64,000 nucleotides of DNA from Onthophagus taurus (GCF_036711975.1 NW_027248939.1:682001-746000), one strand, 5' to 3'. Positions 36,201-45,329 are shown, counted from the first letter of the stretch. The notes: generated by a model not told the origin, from the sequence alone. Made by a program: numbers and translations.

Positions 36201-39200
36201 CGGTTAGATTTGAGTGTGCAAAAGAATACTTTGGGTAGTGATCGTAGGCAAAGTGATTACGTTCCACTATGGTCTATTACGAAGAATTTGCAATAGCACA
36301 CAAGAGAATACTTAACCTACTTAACAATTAAATTAATATTATATTATTTATAATTAATTACTACATTACAGGTCCTAACGATCCTAACCTACGGGTGGGA
36401 CAAGTACTCGTTGAAATCAAATACGCAATAATCCCATAATATTTTTTATTAAGTCGTTGGGACTTAAAGGGTTATTCCCAAACAAAATATGTATGTATAA
36501 GCTAGTACAAACACTTTCCCAGTTTCCCTAACCTTATTACATTAATAGTTATCGCGTTATCACGGCTGTCCCAGTGAAGGCGGGGTGGTTCTAATTTATA
36601 AGGCGCTACGTCATTAACATCACGACACACAATAATGACGAATTGAAGTGTAATTCGAACAAACCACTTCCGCATAGTAGTTATTTATATTACAAGTGTG
36701 AAGAATAATGTAATCACACGAGTACTGTAATTATGCTCTAGCCCGCGTGTAGTATACAGCATTTTATCTACGATTGCTAAAAATTACTAAAAAATCAATT
36801 TCTTTAAAAAAGTCTATTTAACATTTATAAAAATATTTTGAAATGATGGTTGATAATTTTGAATTGTCAGTTTCAACAACATGTTTACTCTGGAATAAGT
36901 GTTTCGAAATGTAAAAATATAACAATTAATGTGTAATAATAAATAGTATTGTTTCTCTGTAAGTAGATAGCACTTTTTCTTTTTTATTGTTGCTCGTTTC
37001 AATAAATTAAGTCTGTTCTGATTAGGCTAAAAATGCGTTACGTAATGAAACCAGTGTGGTAATGAACTTAATTTACGTAACTCCAATCACCTCAAATGAG
37101 TGCGGTAATGATGACTTATCCAAGCAGTCGTAGGTAAAATAATATACTCTACACTCTATACGCACCTCTAAACTTTGGTGTGATCTCTTAAATGCTGGTT
37201 CCGTACAAATCATCGTTTCGGGGTCATACCGATTAATATTAATTCCACTTTCAATCATTTTTCTTTTGCAAACGTCCTCGGTTAAGATCACATTTTCTAT
37301 ACACGGCATACTTCCCAACTGATAAAAACTTGTACTTTCCACTGAATTATTTGTTGCGTATCCGACGGAGAATAAATTTGCATTTAACGAACTAAATTTC
37401 GGTTCTAAATCGATGAATTTTATAACACTAGTCTTTTCAAAACCTTCAACCTAAAAATTAATAGCTTTAACGAAACTATTACAAAATCGAGTCGTAAACG
37501 TACCTTAATTATACAAGCATCGTACTGAAAAGTAATTTCGTCGTATTGACCGTGGACGATAACATTTTCCGGTTCCAAATACTGATCCCAAGAGTTTCTT
37601 TCGTAGAAGTAACCAGCAAAAACACCTTTTATTTGATGTCCGTAACAGCAATGACCGGCCGTTAAAACATATCGGGGTGAAATTAATGTTCCTGCGCAAT
37701 AATCGTTTGTGAATCTCAATATGTAAGCCTAGAATGCAAAGATTAACTTATAACGAGTAATATTTAATAATTGATAAACCACGTTATAAGGTTCACAATA
37801 ACAATAACAATGTTTAAGATTGAATAACCGGAGAGTATACAGAGAATACACGGTAGAATTAGTGGGTGCGGCGATCAAACCAAAAAAGTAACTAAATTAT
37901 TACTTGCAATATTTCGAAACTTTATTGCTTCTTCTACAGGAACGTGAAAAAATGATCAAGTGGAAAAATTTCTCTTACAAAAACTACGACGGACCGATGA
38001 TTAAAAATATAATTTTGGATTAAAGAATTAAGTGAAATTGTTGAAAACGGCGTGGGTTTACCATGTCAGGTTAAAAACTCCAACGTCGGGTGATAGGTTA
38101 AAAAATGTTTTTTGAAATGCCGAAGACAGGCGTAAAAAACTGTAAAAGCTGAAGGCGTGTTATAAAAAAGGGAATTTAGCGTTAAAAATCGAAAAACTTG
38201 AGTCGTGTGCAAAATTTCACTTAATTCTTTAATCCAAAATTATATTTTTAATCATCGGTCCGTCGTAGTTTTTGTAAGAGAAATTTTTCCGCATGATCAT
38301 TTTTTCACGTGTTCATCATTCTTAGTTTTTGACGTCGTACCTGAAGACGCTTTTAGAAAAAGCGAAACATTGTTGTACCGAAATTAGAAAAATAATAAAA
38401 AATCATCGTGGACTTATTCTTTTTTATCCTATTAATACTCACGATGAAGTACTCATGATGAACCTGGAGGCTACAATTGCCAAAGTATGGTGAGCCTAGC
38501 TGTGACTAAATTTAAAAAGCATGGGCATTTCTCGAAGTCTGGCCTACCAAATGTTTCAGGGGAGATTCAACAAAACGTGGTTTGGCTGGGCAAGAAAACC
38601 TTCATGTTACTGTAAGGAGTATTGGGTCTATTTTGGATATTACTAAATCAACGGTTCACAAAATTTTAAAACTCGCAAAATATCATTCCCATAAAGTAAA
38701 CGTCGATTTGAGGAAACCTTAATTGGAAAGAGATATTTAAATTTGTTTCAAAACGTTGTCAATCCATCCATCCCGATAATGTTGACCCAACTGAATTCCA
38801 ACGGCAGTTATTCCAACAAGATGGCTCGCCACCACACTTCAAGAAGCTTTGCTAAATCAGTTTCTGACACTCAGGCAATTGTTTAAAATAATTGGTTACC
38901 ATGGCTACTGCTATTTTTATCATTTATACAAATTTGAAGTACAAGAACTTTAAGGTAATTTTTCTCGAAAATTTTTTTATGTAACCAATATTAATATTGA
39001 CTGTACTAGATTCAGAAAAAATCCTCTTTCATATTCCGTAATAAAAATGGAAAAAATTTAAATCTTGACCCGTTTCAGGGATATTTGTAGAAATAATGAT
39101 TTGCTTATATCCGATACTTTACGGGCACACTGTATAAAAAATGATGGATGGTGGTCAGATAAAGGACAACTTCCGATTACGCGCTTCGAGTCAAATTTAC

Positions 39201-40541
39201 GGTATGAATGTTTCTTATAATTTTAATCGCTTATGCAATATTTCATTTGTTTAACTCTCTTTATACAGCAAGTTTATACAGAACAAGTTCAATATGGTTC
39301 CAAATAAAGAACCACTTCCGGTTGACGAATATGATCCAAACTTGATACAAATCTTATATTTTGTTACTAACATCTACATACGAAATTTCATTGCCGTAGC
39401 TTGGTGGGTTTTTGACGTATGAACTTTGTCCTCCTAAATTCATGAAATTGACCACTGTGCGGCCTAAGGAAACAATAATAAACGTTGGAAACGACTGAAA
39501 CTGCTTACTATCCGTCTGAGTCCAGGTGTGCGAGGTACAAAAAGATCGGATGAATACGAGATGTAACAACATAACTATTCCAAATTAGGACTACAAATTA
39601 GAATGAAATTGTCTTTAAAATATGTTTTGTAGTTTGGCTTGAACCAACATTGTGCAATCAGTGTTATTTCCAAATTTAAATATTGTTTGCGACATGTTTC
39701 CTACGCAGTACCTAAGCATGAACAAAACATTAACTACCAAACTATGGCCGCTTTCTTTAAACATGATTTTATATAAAAATTAAGGATATGAGAGTAAAAT
39801 ACATAACAAGCTTAACCTGAAACAGTTTTAATTTTACAGATTAATACTTACGAAATACGCATACCAATTGGGGTGACAATTAAAACCACCTGCGTACTGC
39901 TCACCGAAATGTAAAGGTTCTGATAATTCTTTTGTTTTAATAAGTATAATTTCTTCTTCATAGTCATTATCATCGCTTGCTGTTGTTAATGTTGTTCTTA
40001 CTGTTGGTTTTCTTTCTGGTATTATTGTTACTGAAGTTTCTATCACAGATAAAGAAATCATATCATTACTTTTAGTTGTATCATTCTGAGTCATTAAAAT
40101 ATTTTTTTCTTTTGTTGTGCCAGTTGTGTTTTCATTTTCTATTTCTTTAATAGTTTCCGCTTCTGTGTTGTACATTACTCTGCTTATTTTAGTTTCCACT
40201 TGTTTTGTCGTCATTTCACTTTTCATTTTTTCATATAAACTGGTTGGTTTTTCATAAATCTCTTCATTTTGAATCATTTTTCCGAAGTAATCTTCCTCAG
40301 TTTCGAATAAGAAAACCGATGTCGTTTTAAAACTGTTCTTAAGTGAACTTTTTCTGAGTGAAATGACATCAATTTTTGTAATTTCTTTTCGAATAGGATG
40401 TAAAATTTTATAATTTGATGTTATTTCCGACGTCGTCGTCGATTTCTTCGTATCTAAGTCTATGAAATGTTCTTCGCCTTTTAAAATAGTTATTATTACT
40501 GTAACAACGATTATTTTAGTTAAAAATGATTGAAATAACAT
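21295..40541 (-). CDS. Serine protease homolog (catalytic Ser replaced), four exons, 15.6-kb last intron
   Basis: Exons on the minus strand: 40541-39852, 37728-37504, 37450-37166 and 21537-21295. All joins are phase 0 with GT-AG borders, giving about 480 residues. Exon 1 has a signal peptide (hydrophobic run FLTKIIVVTVIITIL) and a Ser/Thr/Glu-rich, mostly disordered ~200-residue region, with no clip domain. It ends EQYAGGFNC where proteases have R-IVGG, so the activation cleavage site is missing. Exon 2 carries CAGTLISPRYVLTAGHCC with the catalytic His (about 256) and YDACIIK with the Asp (about 300). Exon 4 begins AEAGGPLIM in place of GDSGGPL, so Ser is Ala (about 403). The product should be a secreted, non-catalytic protease-fold protein; such homologs act in insect immunity and melanisation, but the role here is unknown. 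The exon 3-4 join is inferred from phase, strand and protein logic. The last exon could instead belong to a neighbouring paralogue. Confidence 0.78.
21560..22570. other. Start of the TE-filled intron, no gene seen
   Basis: AT-rich intronic sequence; a 73-codon plus frame (21855-22076) shows no recognised domain. Confidence 0.3.
22575..22877 (-). pseudogene. Penelope-like element GIY-YIG endonuclease (fragment 1)
   Basis: The minus frame contains VVYKIPCKNCDKTYVGTTSQ, ARIKQHKRDC, then ALVHHHVVSGHHFYF and ESIYSKRLFLEMFYI. This is the GIY-YIG domain of Penelope-like retroelements: VYKIPC.C...YVG is the GIY-YIG core with the Cys pair typical of the family, R..QHK the next motif, HHHVVSGH the following His block, and E the catalytic Glu in the LFLEMFYI helix. 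The reverse transcriptase that should precede it is not present. The fragment continues into non-coding sequence on both sides. Confidence 0.8.
23080..24690 (-). pseudogene. Gypsy-type LTR retrotransposon: gag and protease, degenerate
   Basis: Reading down the minus strand from 24690: a hydrophobic segment and a charged, coiled-coil-prone stretch (24214-24525); a capsid-like segment near 24030-24130 (FDLKAAASLLPVM and MQLFDGI); a segment near 23690-23830 (VEELMVNLTIAQS and ITTFANGLRSSEL) typical of Gypsy capsid; and an Asn/Arg-rich nucleic-acid-binding tail at 23212-23590. After a stop, a protease segment near 23085-23200 has DLKFLIDTGPSVGVV, the LIDTGAS active site with Ala to Pro. Several stops and frame changes interrupt it. 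The polymerase is missing beyond 23080, where the Penelope fragment begins. This is an old copy inside the protease-homolog intron. Confidence 0.7.
24691..24705 (-). other. Candidate primer-binding site of the Gypsy element
   Basis: On the minus strand TGGCGACCCTGCCAG lies just upstream of gag. It begins with the TGGCGACC used as an arginine-tRNA primer site by some insect Gypsy elements. The adjoining LTR cannot be delimited because another element starts at 24771. Confidence 0.4.
24771..26257. mobile_element. TA-flanked element with >100-bp inverted repeats
   Basis: The left end is CAGGCTGTCTCACGTAATTG and the right end, reverse-complemented, CAGTTTGTCTCACGTAACTG. Both continue with GGTTCGTTAGAACTTTTT and TTGAAATTTTGGTAGCAT, and TA lies on each side (24769-24770, 26258-26259). 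The interior is non-coding. It holds an inner inverted pair of the TTAGTTCTA/ACCCGAAAGTTTCTAGTG repeat (25555-25600 and 25725-25780) and the GATGCCATGTTGCAACC block. The 76-codon plus frame 25450-25680 runs across these repeats and is not a gene. Type: mariner-like non-autonomous, inferred from the TA target. Confidence 0.82.
26870..27330 (-). pseudogene. Mariner-superfamily transposase C-terminal half, degenerate
   Basis: The minus strand encodes GPMRWPTRSPNLSILNFFLWG and VYSTQ (near 27060-27160, broken by frame changes), then IWKIAVNDAFSHLEQHP and CEQCVHQNGSNFEQFL (26880-27050). This is the same protein family as the piece at 7544-7849: GP..WP.RSPDL..LDFFLWG, then CI..NG..FE.LL. The last catalytic Asp (SPDL) is Asn here (SPNL). 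The adjoining 26427-26480 stretch is a hairpin (ACAGGGAGTGTTT / AAACACCCCCTGT) and probably the element's end. Confidence 0.65.
27620..28825. mobile_element. Foldback element, ~280-400-bp terminal inverted repeats
   Basis: Left end CAGGGTGAGTCAGAAAGAAT, right end (reverse complement) CAGGGTGAATCAGAAAGAAT, with TA on both sides (27618-27619, 28826-28827). The arms pair over 27620-27892 and 28541-28825 with few gaps, and more loosely to about 28020 and 28420. Recognisable pairs include GGGCGCTAGATACACACTGC and ACAGGGTGTTGAAAGTTAAA. The loop is non-coding. No transposase. Confidence 0.88.
28830..31560 (-). pseudogene. P-element/THAP9-like transposase, nearly full length
   Basis: The minus strand carries, in order: a THAP zinc-finger domain (RFPKDKDM near 31500, then after a frameshift SGRQDLMKFDACKRYKSYRI, CSLHF near 31380 and TVPSL near 31325); a helix-turn-helix segment (YSNEFKKFALSLYFLG, LPSKRVPRK, 30830-30970); the RNase-H-like start (ALCVHEMSLK near 30715); a segment with VEVLISDMGTNL and DSPHMIKTIRNMMLKN (30290-30460); LTKQHFDRNGFERQKV (30150-30200); an insertion-domain LNQDCLDNFFGSIRQQCGN-type block (about 29640-29700); and the C-terminal part (NPFGALKTPHESFYNYIYYLEKIF, about 29175-29270). 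Several stops and frameshifts; some gaps may be introns. Family assignment is firm from the order of blocks. No inverted termini or 8-bp duplication were found by eye. Confidence 0.8.
31570..32095. other. Non-coding, no gene seen
   Basis: Intronic sequence of the protease homolog. The ACCTGTATAATT near 32033 resembles another small-element terminus. Confidence 0.3.
32098..33790. repeat. Dispersed repeat split by an insertion
   Basis: 32098-32186 matches the left part, and 33552-33760 the right part, of the continuous copy at 15892-16120. The terminal CAGACCTGTATA at about 33784 resembles the termini of the CTGTCTCA family. Confidence 0.7.
32187..33551. mobile_element. ~1.36-kb insertion with GTTCGTTGGG inverted termini
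   Basis: It interrupts the repeat above. GTTCGTTGGG followed by TGCA-rich sequence occurs near the left end (32228-32237, again 32270-32279) and inverted at the right end (33535-33544). Both ends carry many AGTGCAGTTTAGTGCAG-like direct units. The interior has a short perfect inverted repeat (CAGTCAACATGAAAATGATA near 33240-33290) and no transposase. A non-autonomous DNA transposon is inferred; the exact ends and target duplication are uncertain. Confidence 0.6.
33990..35102 (-). pseudogene. Crypton-like tyrosine recombinase
   Basis: The N-terminal part (35102-34700) has LLPTKSKGKYEKQYNIFMDWC, then in another frame AYFGEKSKTLKSSTLWS, an in-frame stop, YSMLRC, NINISKYTKLIAFLK and AKKSQTFS: the SAM-like core-binding domain. 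The catalytic part is a continuous 223-codon frame (34661-33990). It has GACRRDEL with Arg 12/13, TGHCFRRTSATLLVNGG with His 120 and Arg 124 (HxxR box), HGGWKGSNVAEGYI with Trp 146 and Tyr 155 (nucleophile), and a Pro/Ser-rich tail. So the catalytic Arg, HxxR, Trp and Tyr are all retained while the N-terminal domain has a stop and frame changes (near 34912 and 34780). The catalytic frame may be joined to the upstream part by an intron (acceptor-like AG at 34662). Domain order fits Cryptons of insects. Confidence 0.82.
35172..35741. mobile_element. 570-bp MITE, PIF/Harbinger-like
   Basis: Inverted termini share TGGATACTGTCAC followed by TTATAGCG or CTACAGCG, with TAA at both flanks (35169-35171, 35742-35744), the target type of PIF/Harbinger. 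No coding capacity. It lies 70 bp from the Crypton start. Confidence 0.7.
35750..37160. other. Intronic, no gene seen
   Basis: AT-rich intron end of the protease homolog. A CGAGCGGAAAAGTACGCTCT near 36131 and related GCTCTAG strings near 36735 suggest another degraded inverted-repeat element. Confidence 0.3.
37935..38315. repeat. Foldback repeat (arms ~90 bp)
   Basis: GGAAAAATTTCTCTTACAAA...AATTAAGTGAAATT (37960-38037) is repeated inverted at 38215-38295, with the centre non-coding. The flanking GAAGACGCTTTTAGAAAAAGCGAAAC (38343-38368) resembles the end regions of Penelope-like elements. Lies in intron 1 of the protease homolog. Confidence 0.65.
38440..38860 (+). pseudogene. Mariner-superfamily transposase, fragmentary
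   Basis: Broken plus-strand pieces: NLEATIAKVW, TKSTVHKILKLAKYHSHKVN-like (38640-38705; the second helix-turn-helix and 'HPYKVNVVHEL' region), EFQRQLFQQDGSPPHF (38790-38845; the second catalytic Asp). Many frame changes. The opening ATGATGAACCTGGAGGCTAC is nearly the same as the ATGAACCTGGATTCTAC at 1757, so the relic at 1955-2450 may be a cousin. Confidence 0.6.
38870..39850. other. Intron 1 of the protease homolog, no further gene seen
   Basis: A 72-codon minus frame (39354-39572) has no recognised domain and is not needed to join exons 1 and 2 in phase. Confidence 0.3.
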
Positions 40542-40544
40542 GAT

Positions 40545-41185
40545 AAGATAATAAAAATTGACAGAAACAAATTGACTGTCAACTGGTGTCAGGAAATGGC
40601 AGTTTTCTTCCTCTGCGGACGAAAATTACTACAAAATTTTAATGATGATGATGAATATGAAATTACATAATTTAACGAAGTAAATAAAAATAATGTAATA
40701 GAAGGAAATAAAAACAGCGTCACCAGATTCCGATGCTGTAAAAGAAACTAAAATAAAACATCCCGCTCCAATATCAGAGAATTGCCAAAGATGAATAAAA
40801 TTACAAAGTTACGTAAGAAAATTGAACCACAACGATTGTTCTTTCCCCGGAAAGGACACCAAGGTTTCAACATACATAAAAATGAAAAGATCTGACAAAC
40901 GAACATACACGACGCCAATACTCCACGAACACAACTACTTCTACGATAACGCACCAACTGAGATTCAAGGCTCATGGAATGTTTTAAGGTGAGTCACCGA
41001 TCATTTTCTGACCAAATCATTACTCTCCATTGGAGAATATGGAATATGGATTCATACATCTCGGAGGAAATTTTCCATCAACAAACATTTTCAATTGAAC
41101 AATTTGGCATTTACCCCGAAATTGACAAAATACAGTGTATACACAGTATAACCCGTAGTTATCTTTTACATAAATAAATACTACC
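40545..41185. other. Upstream region of the protease homolog, no gene seen
   Basis: No TATA box or initiator stands out just upstream of the start codon at 40541. Short frames (40748-40975, 40974-41177) lack motifs. Confidence 0.3.
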
Positions 41186-41286
41186 ATGTTTGATTATCAC
41201 TAACGTAAGTGTTCGACATAGTTTTAATGTTTCTGTTTATTCTTTTCGTAGGATTTGGTTGTGGGTGATAGAATGGAGTGTACTTC

Positions 41287-41294
41287 GGTTGGAC
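41287..41294. repeat. 8-bp target-site duplication, left
   Basis: GGTTGGAC, repeated at 42302-42309. Confidence 0.88.
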
Positions 41295-42301
41295 CAAGGA
41301 CAGTAGAATCTAAAAGGACTGCTACATCCATTGTATTTTTGTAGTCCACTACATAGAAAAATATATTATATATATGTATATAGAAGCTTTACTCCCCACC
41401 ATTATTTGGTCGAAATGAAATTCAGCGCCATTAGCGGAATGTACTAGTACTTCTTTCGATAAGCCGCGAAATTTAGATGGATAATTTTTATATAGTATAG
41501 TGGTTTTGTTTATTTGTTTTTAAATAAAAAAAGCTACATTTATTAATTAAATATTTTTATTTAAAATTTACTGAATATAATAATATATATATTATAATAA
41601 TAAAAAAGAAAATTAGATATCTAAAACAATACATAAAAAAAAATAGTAAAATGCAATGTTGATGAACATTGCATTTTACTATTTCATTACCATACATCTC
41701 CAAAAGTTTCGGTGTTCACTCGATTTGGTCACAACCATCTTGAGTGGTTTGCCTTCTTTGTTCCTTTTTAAGGTTCCATTCACCGAGTCGAACACATTAT
41801 CAAAAAATTTTAAAATTTGGGCAGTTTGACAAGCCTCTTTTGGCATATTAGTAATGATTGAATCTGTCGAACAAAACACTGATACTTGTTGAAAGTATAA
41901 CCACGCATGCGCACTTTGTTTTCTGCAGATAATACAGTTTGCAAATAGCGCTCGCAGCGCCATCTCTAGGTTTGTACTAGTACTACGTATACGTATTCAT
42001 TTTATAAGTATAAGTAAACACACCGTGTCCACTACGGGTTGGTTGCCCGCACTCTACGTCACACTATTTGCCACGCCTGGCAACTGTCTGTGTTTTTAGA
42101 GGTTATATGATAGACATTAATACGTATAAAAACATAAAATTTCAAAAATAATATGAATACGTCTACGATATAACCCCTAAAAATAAACAGCAAACGCATA
42201 CACCATAACAACAGCTGGGCGTGGAAAATGGTGTGACGTAGTTTGCGGGCAGGTTGTCACAACAATGGATGTAGCAGTCCTGTTAGATTCTACTGTCCTT
42301 G
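41295..42301 (-). mobile_element. P-superfamily DNA transposon, 1007 bp, non-autonomous
   Basis: Termini: CAAGGACAGTAGAATCTAA at 41295 and its inverted copy ending at 42301; the pairing continues to ATCCATTGT, about 40 bp with one mismatch. An 8-bp duplication GGTTGGAC flanks it, the length P elements and hAT elements make. The coding remnant (41679-41963, minus) has QTAQILKFFDNVFDSVNG and GKPLKMVVTKSSEHRNFW. These match the 'FDSLN / KPLR / H..FW' region in the middle of P-element/THAP9 transposases, which decides for P over hAT. A second inner inverted pair (GCCCGCA, CTACGTCACAC, CCACGCC; about 42047-42100 and 42205-42250) lies near the right end. The rest of the transposase is deleted. Confidence 0.82.
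41641..41684. repeat. Perfect 20-bp hairpin, 4-nt loop
   Basis: AAATAGTAAAATGCAATGTT, loop GATG, then the exact reverse complement. Sits inside the P-type element beside its coding remnant. Confidence 0.9.
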
Positions 42302-42309
42302 GGTTGGAC
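42302..42309. repeat. 8-bp target-site duplication, right
   Basis: GGTTGGAC, identical to 41287-41294. Confidence 0.88.
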
Positions 42310-43204
42310 ATGGTAATTTTTCAAGAGATCTTAATGGAACTCCATACGTAAGGAAAATATTTTCCTGCAAACATCTCACCATTGCTGCTGTAGTCTGACG
42401 TAAAGTAAAGCATACCGGATACTTGCTAAAATGATCCAGGACTATCACAATTTATACATATCCTCTTGAAGTTCGAGATAAGGATTCCATTAATTAAGTG
42501 GCATATTTTCAAGGTCTTATTACACCTACATGATTTTTCATCAGACCAGCTCGTTTACTCCGTTCGGGCTTGGTACGTTGGCAAGTATCGCGCCTCTTGA
42601 TGTTTGTATCGTGTTACATCTTCTTTCATTATTGGCTAATAATACCTTTGAGCCACTCTGGTTAACGTTTTACATGTATTTATTTTTTGTAGATCTGCTT
42701 TGCTTCGGAATCACTTCTTTTCAACCTTTCGATTCATCGTTCTTATCTGGATATTTAAGTTGTGTTAATGCATCTGTTACTCGCAATACCCGAATTCGGA
42801 CATTGTCCGAAGTTTTTACCTACAACGCGTTGTGGGTAAGCCTAAATGATTACAACACGTTCTGAGCAATTTCTTTGTTCAAAACTGATATGCTAAATTT
42901 TAATTTCTCCAAGAAAACAAAATTTAAATGTTCTGGTGAGGGTATTTCTTGAAGAGTTAGCTCCATAAGGAAAAATAAGAAGATTACAAAGAAAAGTTTC
43001 ATCGCTGCACTTCTCTGGAAGAATTAATTTTTGCTACAAAATCTTCTCTGCGGGCATCAGGGCAATATGAGGCTTCCGATTTAGTATCACAAGCTACAGA
43101 GTTTTCTCCCGAACGGTCCGGAAAGAACAGACGGATTTGGAACGATTCCCAGCGTAAGTTTGGAAAACCAATTCATTACACCGATGATGCATTTGTTTTT
43201 AAAA

Positions 43205-43985
43205 GTAGAATGTCAAAACATTCTTATCATTTGTTAAGAATGGAAACGAAGAAACGAAATGGCATTATTTTCCCAGCTTATGACTATGTATTAAGTGCAA
43301 AGAAACGGTGTTATCCAGATGGAATCCAAATAAGCAACATCGGTGCCTCTGTAGTAGTACAAAATCTTTTAGACCACACAACCGCGCACTTAATTCAAAT
43401 ATTGGATTCATCGTTTAATGATATTACAGACATAACATTACTTTGTAAATGGGGGTGTGATGGAAGTCTGGAGTAACATTGGCATCAAGGTCGACAAAGT
43501 TGTTCAAGGAAGAGGAACGTCGAACACCGGAAACGTCGTAAGAGAGTATCGTTTGAAGAGTATACCAAACATACAGCCGACCTGTATTGCAAACTATACA
43601 ATTGGTACCGAATGCCTTCAACGGTACATAAAATATTGATTCACGGAGCGGAAGTTGTAAAGAGGCATTTGGTACCAATTGGTTTGTTGTCCGAAGAAGC
43701 ACAGCAGTCGAGGAACAAAGACTTCCGTTGTTTTCGTAATTTTCATGCTAGAAAAATGACGAACATTAATGTAACAACAGATGTGATGCACAATTTACTC
43801 ATTTCCTCCGATCCAATTATTGCATCTCAAATGCCTGATAAAAAATATTCCAAAGAGAAGCTTCCAGAGGATGCGCTCGAACTACTCATGGACAAATCGG
43901 AGGAAACGGATCCAGAAAATCAAGAAGAAAATGATGAAGATCTCGAATATATCGAAGATGACACCGAAGACGACGAAAATTAACT
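43205..43985 (+). pseudogene. Transib (RAG1-like) transposase, middle deleted
   Basis: The first frame (43210-43476) has YPDGIQISNIGASVVVQNLL, a DHT segment and DITLLCKWGCDGS. In Transib transposases the CKWGxDG block carries the first catalytic Asp. After a frame change and a gap, the last frame (43612-43983) starts MPSTVHKILIHG, then VPIGLLSEEAQQSRNKDF, HARKM and LLISSDPII, followed by an acidic tail. This is the C-terminal domain of Transib, the part that follows the catalytic Glu. The section between, with the second Asp and the Glu, is absent. Hence a deleted relic of the transposon family from which RAG1 derives. Inverted termini (CACxxTG type) were not found by eye. Confidence 0.75.
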
Positions 43986-44224
43986 GTAATGTTTTTACAT
44001 TATAAAATCACCTTTAAATATTCTTACTAAATATTATATTTTCTAATAGATATATTTTCTTCTACAGGTTTCCCACAGAGAAACGAGAAGTTGCGCAAAT
44101 TTATCAAAGAGAAATAAATAGTGTTGATGGTTGTAAAAAACTCTTTCGGAGAAGTAATTCAAAATTGAATTATGTAACAAACTGCTAAACAAAATTTCAA
44201 AATTTCTTCAAAAATTGTGAAGTT

Positions 44225-44260
44225 AATATAAATTTCCGGTATAACCGGAAGTGATAGACA
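44225..44260. repeat. CCGG palindrome block of the CTGTCTCA repeat family
   Basis: TTTCCGGTATAACCGGAAGT at 44233-44252, as at 9748-9766 and 33660. Confidence 0.6.
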
Positions 44261-44686
44261 TGTTCCTACAATTAAAAAGTATATAGAGCTACTTGCTCTA
44301 TATCGATGTGCAACAAATTCATCATCTTATTTTGTTACACCTAATGTCACACTTTGTGGGACATCCTGTGTACGTAATATACGTTGCGGTACTAGAATCT
44401 GAGCTAAACGTTTCAAAACATTTTTTCAACATTTACAAGATTATTTATAATTATTTACAATGCTATTTTATTTTTGGCCCGCAAGAAATTGAATTCCTAC
44501 CGCGCCCCTTTCGATGGCGAATGGTAAAGTTATACTGGAGTCTTGGAGTCTTACAAGTTATAATGGTATCTTATGGACCAACGTGCCAATCCTCCGAAGT
44601 TCCGAAGGATGTTTAGAGGTTATTCATCTATACCAGAGAATAATGATCCGTGATAACCGTTAAAGGACTACCTTCTATGTATACAG

Positions 44687-45325
44687 GGTGCTTCTGTTCG
44701 TGACATAATTTTAATCACAGACACTAGAGTAAAAATGATGGCGATTCGTGTACAAATTGTTAGTCTAAAACCATCAAAGTTAAGAAATTTTAAAACATTT
44801 TCTTAAATATTTTCATTATGGTTAGCAAACAGTGTAATGTTATCATGAAAGATCGTTTAAGATCACTTTTGAAAATATACAACCACGGGATCAATGCTAT
44901 ACAGAGTGTTCACAAAGGTTTGACGTTTCGGATGCCATGTTGCAACCTTCTTCAGAAACTGGTTCGAAGTGACTTCGAAGTTTTAGTTCTAATTTTAGTT
45001 TAATTCACACCGGCCGTGAAAACCGTCGTACTTATATCTCTAAAATGATGCGTCGAATCAAAAATTTCTAAAATGAAATAAGCTTTTAGAATCAGTTGGA
45101 AAATTTAAGGGTTTACGACATAATAAAAAAAGTTTTAACGAAATAACCTTTGTGAACACCCTGGATAGCATTAATCCTGTCCTGCACATCTTCAAAAGTG
45201 ATCTTAAACGATTTCTCATGATAACATTGCACTGTTGGCCAAATTTTATCTTTCTTAGACAAACATAATTGAAAATATTTAAGAAAATGTTTAAAGAAAT
45301 TACTTTGAAGGTCCGAATCTTATAC
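44687..45325. mobile_element. Foldback element enclosing a Penelope-associated repeat
   Basis: The stretch 44800-44925 (AACAGTGTAATGTTATCATGA, 44826-44846; then GATCACTTTTGAAAAT; ATACAGAGTGTTCACAAAGG) recurs inverted at 45145-45290. Between them is the GATGCCATGTTGCAACC and TTAGTTCTA repeat (44930-45030). The left end near 44687 has ACAGGGTGCTTCTG. The right terminus is lost where the LINE fragment begins. Confidence 0.65.
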
Positions 45326-45329
45326 ATTT

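Larger units (their letters stand above)
41190..42700 (-). pseudogene. Gypsy-type integrase, split by a P-superfamily element
   Basis: Reading down the minus strand: PIMKEDVTRY (about 42630), CQRTKPERSKRAGLM (about 42550-42590), VIVLDHFSKYPVCFTLR with a catalytic Asp (about 42410-42450), TTAAMVRCLQENIFLTYGVP (about 42345-42400), then the insertion 41295-42301. On its other side come KYTPFYHPQPNP and INRNIKTM (about 41215-41285). The order is the zinc-binding region, catalytic core and HPQ.NP block of Ty3/Gypsy integrases. Frame changes are present apart from the insertion. RT and other domains are missing. Confidence 0.75.

Noticed and set aside
39354..39572. Extra exon of the protease homolog
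   Set aside because: Exons 1 and 2 already join in phase and no protease motif is seen in this frame.
41295..42301. hAT element, because of the 8-bp duplication and CA-start termini
   Set aside because: The coding remnant fits the P/THAP9 transposase, and P elements also make 8-bp duplications.
44930..45030. Hammerhead ribozyme in the Penelope-associated repeat
   Set aside because: The CTGATGA...GAAA core could not be found in either orientation.
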